Below are positions 14,623-21,050 of a stretch of DNA of 21,050 nucleotides, in pieces. Where the stretch lies: the NCBI GenBank assembly GCA_030745255.1, contig JASLOY010000003.1, positions 1-21,050 on the forward strand. Reading direction: 5' to 3'. This DNA is from Vicinamibacterales bacterium. GTDB taxonomy: Bacteria; Acidobacteriota; Vicinamibacteria; Vicinamibacterales; UBA8438. The position numbers and the translations under genes were made by a program. Position 1 is the stretch's first letter; every line of letters begins with the position of its first letter. Under the pieces are notes generated by a model. It was not told the origin of the DNA, searched no databases, and saw only the letters and a list, made by a program, of their open reading frames with translations.

Positions 14623-15900
14623 CTAGGCCAAGGCGTGTTCGAGATCTCCGAGGAGCGCGCGCGCGGACGCCGGACGCTTGGCCACGTCGGCGGCGAAGGC
14701 GCGTTCAAAGAAGGGCTGCACGGCGCCGAGCGGGTCCGACGACGCTGCCGCGAGCGGGGTGAAGCGGCCCGCCAGCACCGCGCGGTGGCTGTCGTCGGGG
14801 GTCGCCGTGGCGAACGGGTGCGTGCCGGTCAGCATCTCGTAGGCCACGACGCCGAGCGCCCAGAGATCCCACGCCGGCTGGACCGTCCCGCCACGCAGCT
14901 GCTCCGGCGACATGTACTTGAGGGTCCCCAGCAGGACCCCGGCAGCGGTTTCCGTCTCTGACTCCGATGCCGGCGGCGCGGAGAGGAACTTGGCGATGCC
15001 GAAATCGAGCACCTTGGCGGTCTCGCCGTCGCGCGTCTCGGTCAGGAAGATGTTCTCCGGCTTCAGATCGCGGTGCACGAGTTGCTCGTCGTGCGCCGCC
15101 TCGACCGCCGCGCACACACCACGCAGGATCGCGAGTGTGCGCGGAGTCTCAAGGGGGCCGTGCCGCTCGAGTGCCTCGCGCAGGTTCATGCCCTCGAGCA
15201 GCTCCATCACGAGAAACGCGCCGGTGCCGTCCGCCACGCCAACGTCATGCACCGTCACCACGTTCGGATGCGCGAACGCGGCGGTCGCACGCGCCTCTCG
15301 ACGGAACCGATCTGCCGCGTCGGCGCTGCCGACCAGAGTCTCGCGGATGACCTTGGCGGCCACCCGGCGGTCGAGCTCCGTGTCGGTCGCCGCATACACG
15401 GTGCCCATGCCGCCCCGACCCAGACGCCGGTCCAGCCGGTACCGGTCGGCCAGCAACCGTCCGAACCGCACCTCGCTCAACGCCGCGTTGTCCTGCGGGC
15501 AGCGGGTCACACCAGTGTCGTAGCAGACCCCACAGGTGGGGCATTCGCCGAACGCGTGCGGCGACGCGGGTGCGGCCACAGCGGGCCGCTCAAAACTTAG
15601 CAGCAACCCCAGACTGGTGGCGATCGACACGAGGAACGACAGGTCCTCGCCGGTGTAGGGTTCCTCCGACCGCTTCGGTCCCAGGGCCAGCAGTGCCTGG
15701 GTGCGTTCCGGCGACGTCGCGATCGGCACCAGCAGATCGACGCGGGCCTGCCGCAGGAATCTGGTCTCCCCGGGCGGCAACTGCTGCCTGAGCCAGCTCG
15801 TGCCCGAGAGCGACACCTCTAGCGGCTTGCCGAGCACCTGAAGCAACGTGGCCAGCTTGCTGTCGGCAGCCAAGGTGAGCGGCCCGCGGGTGCGGCGGCG
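14623..15900 (-). pseudogene. C-terminal segment of the broken kinase: GAF, zinc ribbon, Ser/Thr kinase
   Basis: The frame resumes at PLTLAADSKLATLLQVLGKP and completes the GAF domain (ARVDLLVPIATSPERTQALL, EPYTGEDLSFLVSIATSLGL). A short zinc-ribbon-like segment follows (CPTCGVCYDTGVTRCPQDNA). The Hanks kinase keeps its catalytic motifs: GRGGMGTVY, VAAKVI, HRDLKPENIFL, DFGIAK and MSPEQL. The kinase part therefore looks well conserved despite the upstream damage, which suggests recent inactivation or a sequence error. The frame runs open upstream to 16380, but that part is a shadow of the middle segment. The order GAF-ribbon-kinase, with the kinase last, is the reverse of the receptor at 4425. 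Confidence 0.75.
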
Positions 15901-16775
15901 ACGGTGCGATAGCTCGTCTCGCTCGTCCCAAGCGCCAGCACCGCCACGAACTCGGCGTGCAGCGCCGTCTCGAGCCGCGCGACCGCGCGTGGCGCCACCT
16001 GCTCGAAGCTGCCGGCCTGGCGGACCTCGTCGACCACCTCCCCCAGCAAGCGTTGCGCGTCGTAGCGCTCGCGGAAGAATGTCCGGTCCAGCGTGCCGAG
16101 CCAGCGTTGTCGCTGCGTCTGCGTCACCAGGGCAAGTCCCCCCAGTACCCCATACACCCAGCCGCGCGCGCGCACGATCGTCAGCAGCGGCTCGTCGCCA
16201 TGCAACACTAGATCGAGCACCAGCAGGCCGGCGAGCAGCGGTACGAGCGACAGCAACAGCCTGCGGGCAAACGCGTACTGTAGTCCCAGCCGCAGGAGCT
16301 GCGGGACGTCCAAGACGCGGTGCCGCACGACCGCGTAGGCAAAAGAGAGCGGCCACAGAACGATGACGGCGAGGCTGCACGGTGTCACGACCCAGAGCGG
16401 GAGCGCCTCAGGGGGTCGACCGAGGTAGACGGCCACGACGACTAGCAGGAACGCCGGACCCACACCGACCACCGTCCCGAAGACGATGACACGTGTCCTC
16501 CGGCGCACGTCGGCGCTCGTCGAGCGCATGTTCCACAGCAGCGACACGAAACCGAGGCCGTACGTCCCGAAGGCGAGCCCCAGAACAATCAAGCCCGCCG
16601 CACCGAGTCGATCACCCAAGTCGACCAGCGGTTGGAGGCTGCCGGCGACGGCCGACCACAGCCCGAGCGGTATCGACCCCGCGACGGCCAGACCCAGCAG
16701 CAGCTGTTTCAACCAGGGCAGGCGGCGATCGATTGGCGACGATGTTGGAAACACGGCAAAGAAGTAGTAGAAGAG
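15886..16775 (-). pseudogene. Middle segment of the broken kinase: TM helices and first half of GAF
   Basis: In the same frame as the N-terminal segment but behind its TAA. It begins LFYYFFAVFPTSSPIDRRLPW. About five hydrophobic helices follow (KQLLLGLAVAGSIPLGLWSA; GLIVLGLAFGTYGLGFVSLL; RVIVFGTVVGVGPAFLLVVV; PCSLAVIVLWPLSFAYAVV; LLSLVPLLAGLLVLDLVL). Then comes QRQRWLGTLDRTFFRERYDA, a linker seen before GAF domains in such receptors, and the first strands of a GAF domain (AVARLETALHAEFVAVLAL). The frame is lost near 15890 and ends in an unrelated tail at 15819. The segment lacks a credible start of its own. Confidence 0.65.
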
Positions 16776-17420
16776 TTATCCTACCAGCCCGTGAAACGTC
16801 ACCTTGTAGGCCACACCGAACCCGCGCAGTGCCGGTGGCATGCCAGCTTCGGAGGTAAGCAGCGGCGACGAGGCAACGAAACCCCCACACAGCAACGCCA
16901 GCAGCCACGCGTTGCGGTCGTCGAGACGCAGGAACAGGACCCCCAGACCCACCATGACGAACAAGACCGGGGCGGATTCTCTGACCTCCGTCAGGATGGC
17001 CTGGGCCAGCGGCCGCTCGTCGGCTGGCAACGCCGGCGGGAGCGGGCCCAGGGTCACGTCGAAGGTCACGGGCGCCGGTTCGCCCGGCCGCTCGACCGTC
17101 ACGCTGACAACGTCTCCTGGACGCTGGTGATACACGGCGTCCCAGTACCGATAGGGCGAGTCGAGCGCCCGGCCGTTCACCGCCACCAACTGGTCGCCCA
17201 CCACGAGGCCGGCCTGCTGAGCCGGGCCGCCGTCTGCCAGGCCGTCAACGGAGAAGGGGCCGGTCTGGGGCGGTGGGGACGGAGCGGTGATGCCGATCCG
17301 CACGTCTCCTTCCCACCGAACGGCGTACATCCAGACGGCGCTGTAGAGGACCGTGGCCGCGGCGAAGAGCACCGCAAGCGTCACGAGCACCGGGCGTGGG
17401 AAGGAGGCACCCTGGAGCAT
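16776..17420 (-). CDS. N-terminal segment of the broken kinase: TM helix, PDZ domain, TM helices
   Basis: 214 residues up to the premature TAA. Residues about 8-33 are a transmembrane helix (PVLVTLAVLFAAATVLYSAV). A PDZ-like domain follows at about 50-115, with FSVDGLADGGPAQQAGLVVG, DQLVAVNGRAL and RPGDVVSVTVERPG. PDZ domains bind protein C-termini and here would lie outside the membrane. Two more hydrophobic stretches (APVLFVMVGLGVLFLRL and NAWLLALLCGGFVASSPLL) precede FGVAYKVTFHGLVG and the stop. It could in principle be made as a truncated membrane PDZ protein. No ribosome site is evident before the ATG. Confidence 0.65.
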   Translation of the reverse strand: MLQGASFPRPVLVTLAVLFAAATVLYSAVWMYAVRWEGDVRIGITAPSPPPQTGPFSVDGLADGGPAQQAGLVVGDQLVAVNGRALDSPYRYWDAVYHQRPGDVVSVTVERPGEPAPVTFDVTLGPLPPALPADERPLAQAILTEVRESAPVLFVMVGLGVLFLRLDDRNAWLLALLCGGFVASSPLLTSEAGMPPALRGFGVAYKVTFHGLVG

Positions 17421-17479
17421 GGGGCGGATTCTCGCACGGATTGCGCCTTTGGCCTTCCTACCCTGCGAACACGATGCCG

Positions 17480-17557
17480 ACATCCCGGCCGCTGTTTGAT
17501 GTAGGCTCCACCTCAGCCACGCTGACATTGATACCGGACCTGTTGTAAGAGGCCTAG
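17480..17557 (+). pseudogene. Second deletion relic: 5' flank joined to 3' end of a kinase membrane-region paralogue
   Basis: Bases 17480-17508 repeat 12687-12715 (29 bases, two mismatches). Only about 25 bases later, 17534-17557 (CCGGACCTGTTGTAAGAG, then GCCTAG) matches the last codons and stop of the gene ending at 13854 (CCGACCTGTTGAAAGAGACC, then TAG), with one inserted base and two substitutions. The roughly 1.1 kb in between is missing, so this is a paralogue reduced to its two ends. It has no coding capacity. Its GCCTAGCAGGAG end provides the AGGAG upstream of the next gene. Confidence 0.6.
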
Positions 17558-17591
17558 CAGGAGCCGAGCCCTGGAAGCAGACGTTAAGGCG

Positions 17592-17999
17592 TTGCCGCGC
17601 CACGAAAGACGACGTTCGCAGGGGCTGTTGACAGTGCTGTCCGCCTACGCGCTGTTGTACCTGTGGTTCATCATCACCAGCTTCATTCCGGCCCCTGAGG
17701 GAAACTGGATCAGTTCGGCCGTACCGTTCGAACCCTCGTGGGCTCCCGACTTCATAGCCATCAGACTGATGTTTGTCCTCTTTCTCCCGGGCTACGTCGT
17801 GGCCTGGACGAACGAGGGCGTTGCCGGCGCCATCTTCATCCTGTGGTGGGTGGTCATGTGGGGCATGGATCTCCTCGTCATGGCTCCCGCAATGCCCGAT
17901 GGGGGAGGCATGGGTATCGCCATGGGGCTGCCTGTCTTCGTGCTGGGTGTCCTGTTCCTCAAGGCCTGGTTTAGGAAACGATCGCCACATCGTCCGTGA
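17592..17999 (+). CDS. Small membrane protein of unknown function
   Basis: 135 residues from a TTG at 17592. An in-frame CTG at 17571 lies 7 bases after AGGAG (17559-17563) and is an alternative start, adding LEADVKA; neither is certain. Four hydrophobic helices are visible: GLLTVLSAYALLYLWFIITS (about 11-33), FIAIRLMFVLFLPGYVVAW (54-73), AGAIFILWWVVMWGMDLLVM (78-97) and GIAMGLPVFVLGVLFLKAWF (107-126), with a basic tail RKRSPHRP. The loop after helix 1 (PAPEGNWISSAVPFEPSWAP) is short and Pro-rich. I do not recognise a family. It stands between the relic at 17480-17557 and 170 bases of DNA without a gene before the next operator. Confidence 0.6.
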   Translation: MPRHERRRSQGLLTVLSAYALLYLWFIITSFIPAPEGNWISSAVPFEPSWAPDFIAIRLMFVLFLPGYVVAWTNEGVAGAIFILWWVVMWGMDLLVMAPAMPDGGGMGIAMGLPVFVLGVLFLKAWFRKRSPHRP

Positions 18000-18160
18000 T
18001 TCCGGCTCAACCTTCTGGTCAGCGAGCCGGTGCGGCGTCGCTTAGCCGGGGCCGCGTCCCAGCCCCAGTCCCCAGTCCCGTTCCTCGGTCGTGTCCACGT
18101 CCACAGCATCCACGCAAGCGAGCCGAGGGCACCCCTTTGCCGAATAGGCTGGACTCTCAT

Positions 18161-18190
18161 GTGATATAGTGATATATATTAATATATCAC
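18161..18190 (+). promoter_or_regulatory. AT-rich palindromic operator of the phosphatase-GntR-ABC operon
   Basis: 18169-18190 is a perfect inverted repeat with 9-base arms, GTGATATAT and ATATATCAC, around ATTA. GTGATATA also occurs immediately before it (18161-18168), giving a direct repeat. It sits 20 bases before the ATG at 18211 in an island of A+T in GC-rich DNA. TGGACT (18150-18155), 17 bases and TATATA (18173-18178) could be the promoter, so a repressor here would block RNA polymerase. The YtrA-type GntR repressor encoded at 19016 is the obvious binder. Confidence 0.65.
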
Positions 18191-18210
18191 TTGACCGAGC
18201 AGAGGTCACC

Positions 18211-19011
18211 ATGAGAGCAAGCAGCGGCGCCCCTCAAGCCAGACCTTGGCCTGGCCCTCCGGCTCACCCCGGAGAGATGTGCCGCGCCGGCCAGGTGCAG
18301 GCCCGGCTACGGTCCGCGCGGTGCACGCGCGTCGACACGCTCGACTTCGCCGGTAGCTGCCTGCCCGGGCGCGCCGTTGGCGGAGACTTCTACGACTTCC
18401 TGGAGCCCACGCCCGGCAACTTCGCTCTGATCCTGGGCGACGTCTCCGGTCACGGCGTGCCGGCGGCCCTGATGATGGCCGCGCTCCAGGCGATGGTGCG
18501 CACGCACTACGCGCTCTCGCGGGTCGGTCTCGCCGAGCGTGTCGACTCGATCAATCGGCTGTTCTTCGATTGCACCGCGACCGAGCACTACGCCGCGCTC
18601 TTCGTCGCCGAGTACGACTATGCGTCCGGGCGGCTGCGCTATGCCAACTGCGGCCATGTTCCCCCGCTTCTGGTGCGCCCGGACGGATCCGTTACGCGGC
18701 CGCACTCCACAGGCGCCGCGCTGGGAATGTTCGACACGTGGACCGGCGCCGTCGCCGAGGTGGGCCTCGCTCCAGACGACCTCCTCGTGATGACCACAGA
18801 CGGCATTCTGGATGCCGCCGACCCGGCCGACGGCGAGTTTGGGGAGCTACGCCTGCGGTCGACGGTGTTGCGACACCGGCACCTCCCGCCAGACGCCCTT
18901 GTCAAGGCGATCACGCGCGACGTCCGGTTGTCGTGCGGGAGACGACCCGACGACGATGCGACCGTGGTCGTGGCCGCTGTTCACAGGCGGCACGACGAGG
19001 GGAACGGATAG
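18211..19011 (+). CDS. RsbU/SpoIIE-like PP2C-family Ser/Thr phosphatase
   Basis: 266 residues. The ATG at 18211 is preferred, with GAGG (18202-18205) 5 bases upstream. An in-frame GTG at 18169 lies inside the operator and is rejected. After a short Pro-rich leader the PP2C-type SpoIIE domain spans nearly the whole protein: LDFAGSCLPGRAVGGDFYDF with the first metal aspartate, ALILGDVSGHGVPAALMMAA, YAALFVAEYDYASGRLRYAN, CGHVPPLLVRPDG, LLVMTTDGILDA and RPDDDATVVV with later metal aspartates. All expected metal-binding acids are present. Family members dephosphorylate anti-sigma-factor antagonists in partner switching; no such antagonist or anti-sigma kinase is encoded nearby. There is no sensor domain, which is unusual for RsbU types. 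It is the first gene of the operon; the next starts 4 bases after its stop. Confidence 0.88.
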   Translation: MRASSGAPQARPWPGPPAHPGEMCRAGQVQARLRSARCTRVDTLDFAGSCLPGRAVGGDFYDFLEPTPGNFALILGDVSGHGVPAALMMAALQAMVRTHYALSRVGLAERVDSINRLFFDCTATEHYAALFVAEYDYASGRLRYANCGHVPPLLVRPDGSVTRPHSTGAALGMFDTWTGAVAEVGLAPDDLLVMTTDGILDAADPADGEFGELRLRSTVLRHRHLPPDALVKAITRDVRLSCGRRPDDDATVVVAAVHRRHDEGNG

Positions 19012-19015
19012 TCGC

Positions 19016-19396
19016 ATGGAGCTCTACGTCACTCCGGGTGACGAGCTGCCGCTCTATCGCCAGATCGTCCGGCAGATCACCGACGCCATCGCCGGCACCC
19101 GGCTGAAGCCGGGCGATCGGCTGCCGTCGCACCGCGACCTCGCCGCACAACTTGTGATCGCACCGTTGACCGTCAAGAAAGCATACGACGAGCTGGAGCA
19201 GGGGAAGCTCATCGAGACCCAGCGGGGTCGCGGCACCTTCGTGCGTCAGGAGCTGCCGCGAATGCGCGCCCGCGAGACACGTGACCGGCTGCGCGGCACA
19301 GCCCAGCGTCTGCTGTCTCAGGCGGCGCTCAGCGGCGTGCCGTTCGCCGACGTGCTGGATCTTCTGGAGGAACTCCGGGAAGGAATGCAGTCATGA
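19016..19396 (+). CDS. GntR-family transcriptional repressor, YtrA subfamily
   Basis: 126 residues. The N-terminal winged helix is typical of GntR: LPLYRQIVRQITDAIAGTRL, KPGDRLPSHRDLAAQLVIAP, LTVKKAYDELEQGKLIETQR and GRGTFV. The C-terminal part is only about 50 residues of helix (ETRDRLRGTAQRLLSQAALS, ADVLDLLEELREGM), too short for a FadR or UTRA ligand domain. This is the mark of the YtrA group, which controls adjacent ABC transporter genes. Its stop overlaps the next start (ATGA at 19393), so ABC expression is translationally coupled. It most likely binds the palindrome at 18169-18190 and represses the whole operon, including the phosphatase. The inducing signal is unknown; cell-envelope stress is usual in relatives. 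Confidence 0.9.
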   Translation: MELYVTPGDELPLYRQIVRQITDAIAGTRLKPGDRLPSHRDLAAQLVIAPLTVKKAYDELEQGKLIETQRGRGTFVRQELPRMRARETRDRLRGTAQRLLSQAALSGVPFADVLDLLEELREGMQS

Positions 19397-20286
19397 ACGT
19401 GCTGGAATTCGACGGAATCTGCCGCGCCTACACGACGGGCGTCAACGTGCTCGACGGCGTCAGCTTCGGCGTCGAGCGCGGTCAGGTCGTGGGCCTGCTC
19501 GGCAAGAACGGCGCCGGCAAGACGACGCTCATTCGCATCGCCATGGGCATGCTCGAGCCGCAACAGGGGCACGTGCGCGTGCTGGGTCTCGATCCCAGGC
19601 GCGACGCGGTCGAGGTGAAGCGCCGTGTCGGCTACGTCTCGGAGGAGCAGATTCTGCCGCCGTTCCTGACGGTTGGCCGCATCGTCGCGCTGCACCGTCG
19701 CCTGTACCCGACCTGGGACGACGAGATGGCCGGCGGCCTGATGGAACGCTTCGAGCTGCCTGCCGGAACCCGGGTGAAGAACCTCAGCAAGGGGCAGGCC
19801 CGCCGCGTGGCGCTGCTGTGTGCGGTGGCTCATCGACCTGAGCTGCTGTTGCTCGACGAGCCGGCGAGCGGGCTCGACCCCGCGGCGCGTCGCGAGTTCC
19901 TGGAGATGTCGATCCAGTTGCTGAACGAGACCGGCACGTCAATTCTGTTCTCGTCGCACTACATGACCGACGTCGAGCGTCTGGCCGATCGCATCGTGAT
20001 GATTCACGACAGCGGCGTGTTGCTCGACAACGGACTCGACGAGCTGCACGAGGGCTTTTCGCTGGCGATGGTCCCGCGAACTAACGGGATGAGCCACGAG
20101 CGGATTCTTGGCCTGCCGCACTGCATCGGCGTACGCGAGCGGCCGGGCGCGTATCACGCGATTCTGCGGCTGGCGCCGTTCGAGGCAGAGACCGAGGTGC
20201 AGGACGGGCTCGGGACCGCAGAGGCGCACTGCCAGGCGATAGCGCTCGAGGACATGTTCGTCGAGCTGGTGGGAGGGCGGTCATGA
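19393..20286 (+). CDS. ABC transporter ATP-binding protein (YtrB-like)
   Basis: 297 residues, of usual length for a single nucleotide-binding domain with a C-terminal extension. Walker A is GKNGAGKT (37-44). The signature is LSKGQ, a variant of LSGGQ found in this group, at about 131. Walker B with D-loop is LLLLDEPASGLDP (about 150-162), and the switch histidine is in FSSHYMTD. It would energise the permease encoded next, at the inner membrane on the cytoplasmic side. It overlaps the repressor by 4 bases upstream and the permease by 4 bases downstream (ATGA both times). The last ~90 residues (from ELHEGFSLAMVP) are a variable regulatory region. The transported substrate cannot be inferred; YtrB relatives act in envelope stress and peptide antibiotic response. 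Confidence 0.92.
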   Translation: MNVLEFDGICRAYTTGVNVLDGVSFGVERGQVVGLLGKNGAGKTTLIRIAMGMLEPQQGHVRVLGLDPRRDAVEVKRRVGYVSEEQILPPFLTVGRIVALHRRLYPTWDDEMAGGLMERFELPAGTRVKNLSKGQARRVALLCAVAHRPELLLLDEPASGLDPAARREFLEMSIQLLNETGTSILFSSHYMTDVERLADRIVMIHDSGVLLDNGLDELHEGFSLAMVPRTNGMSHERILGLPHCIGVRERPGAYHAILRLAPFEAETEVQDGLGTAEAHCQAIALEDMFVELVGGRS

Positions 20287-21050
20287 TGCTCGCCAGAATT
20301 GCCCAACACCGCATGTGGTCGATGCTGTCGCTGTGGGCGCTGGCCACCTTGGTGAACACGTCGTTCCTGTTGAGCGTCGTCGTCTGGCGTGCGACCACGC
20401 AGCAGACCACGATCTCGACGTTCACAATGGTGCTGATCAGTTGGGTGGGTGTGGCGACCTATCTGGCGTTCGCCGATGTCTGCACGCGGTGCACGCCGTT
20501 CGATCTCTCGCTGCCGGTCCGGTCGCGGGACCTGTGGCTTGCCCACGTCTCGGCGCTCACGATCGGCGGCGCGGTGGTCGTCGGTCTCACCCTGGGTGTG
20601 GTCGCCGTGCACCGCGCGATTCTGACCGGCGCGAGCGTCGAGCCTGGCGGTCCGAGCCTGGCCCTGCTGCTGGGCACCGGTGTCGTGCTCGCGATCCTGT
20701 TGCTGGAGGCGCCACGCCCGACGCTGGCGCGCATCCCCGCCACGTTCGGCTACGTGACCTGGAGAGGAATCGTCGTGGTCGGCACTCCGTTGCTGCTGGT
20801 GCTGGCAGCCGGCGCCGGTTCCGTCGGCTGGCTCCTGCTGCTGGCCCTCACCCTGGCGACCGCCGGCTGGTCGTACCGCTCGGTTCCCTCGGCCTACGCC
20901 GTAGCGCCGCTCGAGCCGGAGGCGACCGAGCGACCACACGCCGCCTTTGTCGTCCCCCAGGCCGGGGCTCGACCCGCGTCGCGGCTGCTCGTGGCCCTGA
21001 CGGTCCTGCACTCGGTGTCGGCCGGCGCGAAGGAGCTGGCGGCGGCTCCG
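20283..21050 (+). CDS. ABC transporter membrane subunit (3' end beyond window)
   Basis: The frame is open from ATG 20283 to the window edge, 256 codons with no stop, so the gene is cut. The start overlaps the ATPase stop (ATGA). The sequence is strongly hydrophobic in stretches: MLSLWALATLVNTSFLLSVV, STFTMVLISWVGVATYLAFA, VSALTIGGAVVVGLTLGVVA, ALLLGTGVVLAILLLEA and LLLVLAAGAGSVGWLLLLAL. That gives at least five to six helices. A polar loop between helices (RCTPFDLSLPVRSRDLWLAH) resembles the entry to a permease domain of the ABC-2 type, in which the ATPase contacts the membrane subunit. No domain can be named exactly. It is the partner of the ATPase at 19393 by position, overlap and composition. 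Confidence 0.82.
   Translation, partial: MMLARIAQHRMWSMLSLWALATLVNTSFLLSVVVWRATTQQTTISTFTMVLISWVGVATYLAFADVCTRCTPFDLSLPVRSRDLWLAHVSALTIGGAVVVGLTLGVVAVHRAILTGASVEPGGPSLALLLGTGVVLAILLLEAPRPTLARIPATFGYVTWRGIVVVGTPLLLVLAAGAGSVGWLLLLALTLATAGWSYRSVPSAYAVAPLEPEATERPHAAFVVPQAGARPASRLLVALTVLHSVSAGAKELAAAP

Larger units (their letters stand above)
14623..17420 (-). pseudogene. Broken PDZ / multi-TM / GAF / zinc-ribbon Ser/Thr kinase gene
   Basis: One gene can be read from ATG 17420-17418 to TAG 14625-14623 if two lesions are repaired. An in-frame TAA (16778-16776) interrupts TFHGLVG*LFYYFFAVFP, with the same frame continuing the family sequence on both sides. About 890 bases later, near 15883-15900, the frame shifts by one base at a G-run (minus strand GCGGGCC, likely GCGGGGCC before), between YRTVAAAPAG and PLTLAADSKLATLL. 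Restoring one base makes 933 codons. Order: TM helix, PDZ, several TM helices, GAF, four-cysteine zinc ribbon, Hanks kinase. As read, no intact protein can be made. Sequencing or assembly errors are an alternative, but two lesions of different kinds argue for decay. The three readable segments are listed separately. Confidence 0.8.

Noticed and set aside
15848..15900. Programmed frameshift in the GAF region
   Set aside because: No slippery heptamer or downstream pseudoknot is evident, and the same gene also has an in-frame stop, so decay or sequence error is simpler.
16776..16778. Stop-codon readthrough at the TAA in the PDZ kinase
   Set aside because: TAA is the least leaky stop, no readthrough context is seen, and a second lesion follows.
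18000..18160. Gene-free stretch before the phosphatase operon
   Set aside because: I looked for small genes, RNAs and terminators and saw only C-rich sequence (AGCCCCAGTCCCCAGTCCC) without clear structure.

Overview
The window is GC-rich bacterial chromosome. It probably comes from an acidobacterium of the Vicinamibacteria (subgroup 6) type. This is inferred from gene style: Hanks-type Ser/Thr kinases fused to TolB/WD40-like propellers, PQQ-like propeller proteins opening with a WPQWRGP-type motif, a zinc-ribbon PilZ protein and PDZ/GAF kinases. No rRNA or marker gene confirms it.

Layout. 1-704 (-) is an ankyrin-repeat protein that runs off the left edge. 801-1253 (+) is a deletion relic of a kinase-propeller gene. 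1399-2853 (+) and 2878-4293 (-) are two convergent exported PQQ-like propeller proteins separated by a small hairpin. 4425-7115 (+) is an intact kinase-propeller receptor with the same promoter block as the relic, followed in frame by the tail of another such gene. 7230-9028 (-) holds mtaB (tRNA ms2t6A synthesis) behind a zinc-ribbon PilZ gene. 9316-12618 (+) holds two tandem 548-residue exported M20 amidohydrolases. 12712-13854 (+) is the membrane C-terminus of a kinase whose catalytic part is gone. 13905-14543 holds a tRNA-like scrap, an AT-rich operator and a HigBA-type toxin-antitoxin pair. 14623-17420 (-) is a PDZ / multi-TM / GAF / zinc-ribbon / kinase gene broken by one in-frame stop and one frameshift. 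17480-17557 is a second deletion relic, and 17592-17999 (+) is a small membrane protein. From 18161 to the right edge (+) runs a tightly packed operon: AT-rich palindromic operator, RsbU-like PP2C phosphatase, YtrA-type GntR repressor, ABC ATPase, and ABC permease (cut by the window end).

Two themes stand out. First, the window is a kinase graveyard: one apparently intact kinase sits among at least five broken pieces (801-1253, 7152-7205, 12712-13854, 14623-17420, 17480-17557). Two of these keep only the 5' and 3' ends, which suggests internal deletion by recombination between paralogues. Second, the right-hand operon places an RsbU-like phosphatase first in a GntR/ABC stress operon, behind a strong operator. 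That operon is the best candidate for an unusual working system here. I see no CRISPR array, insertion sequence, rRNA gene or intact tRNA gene.
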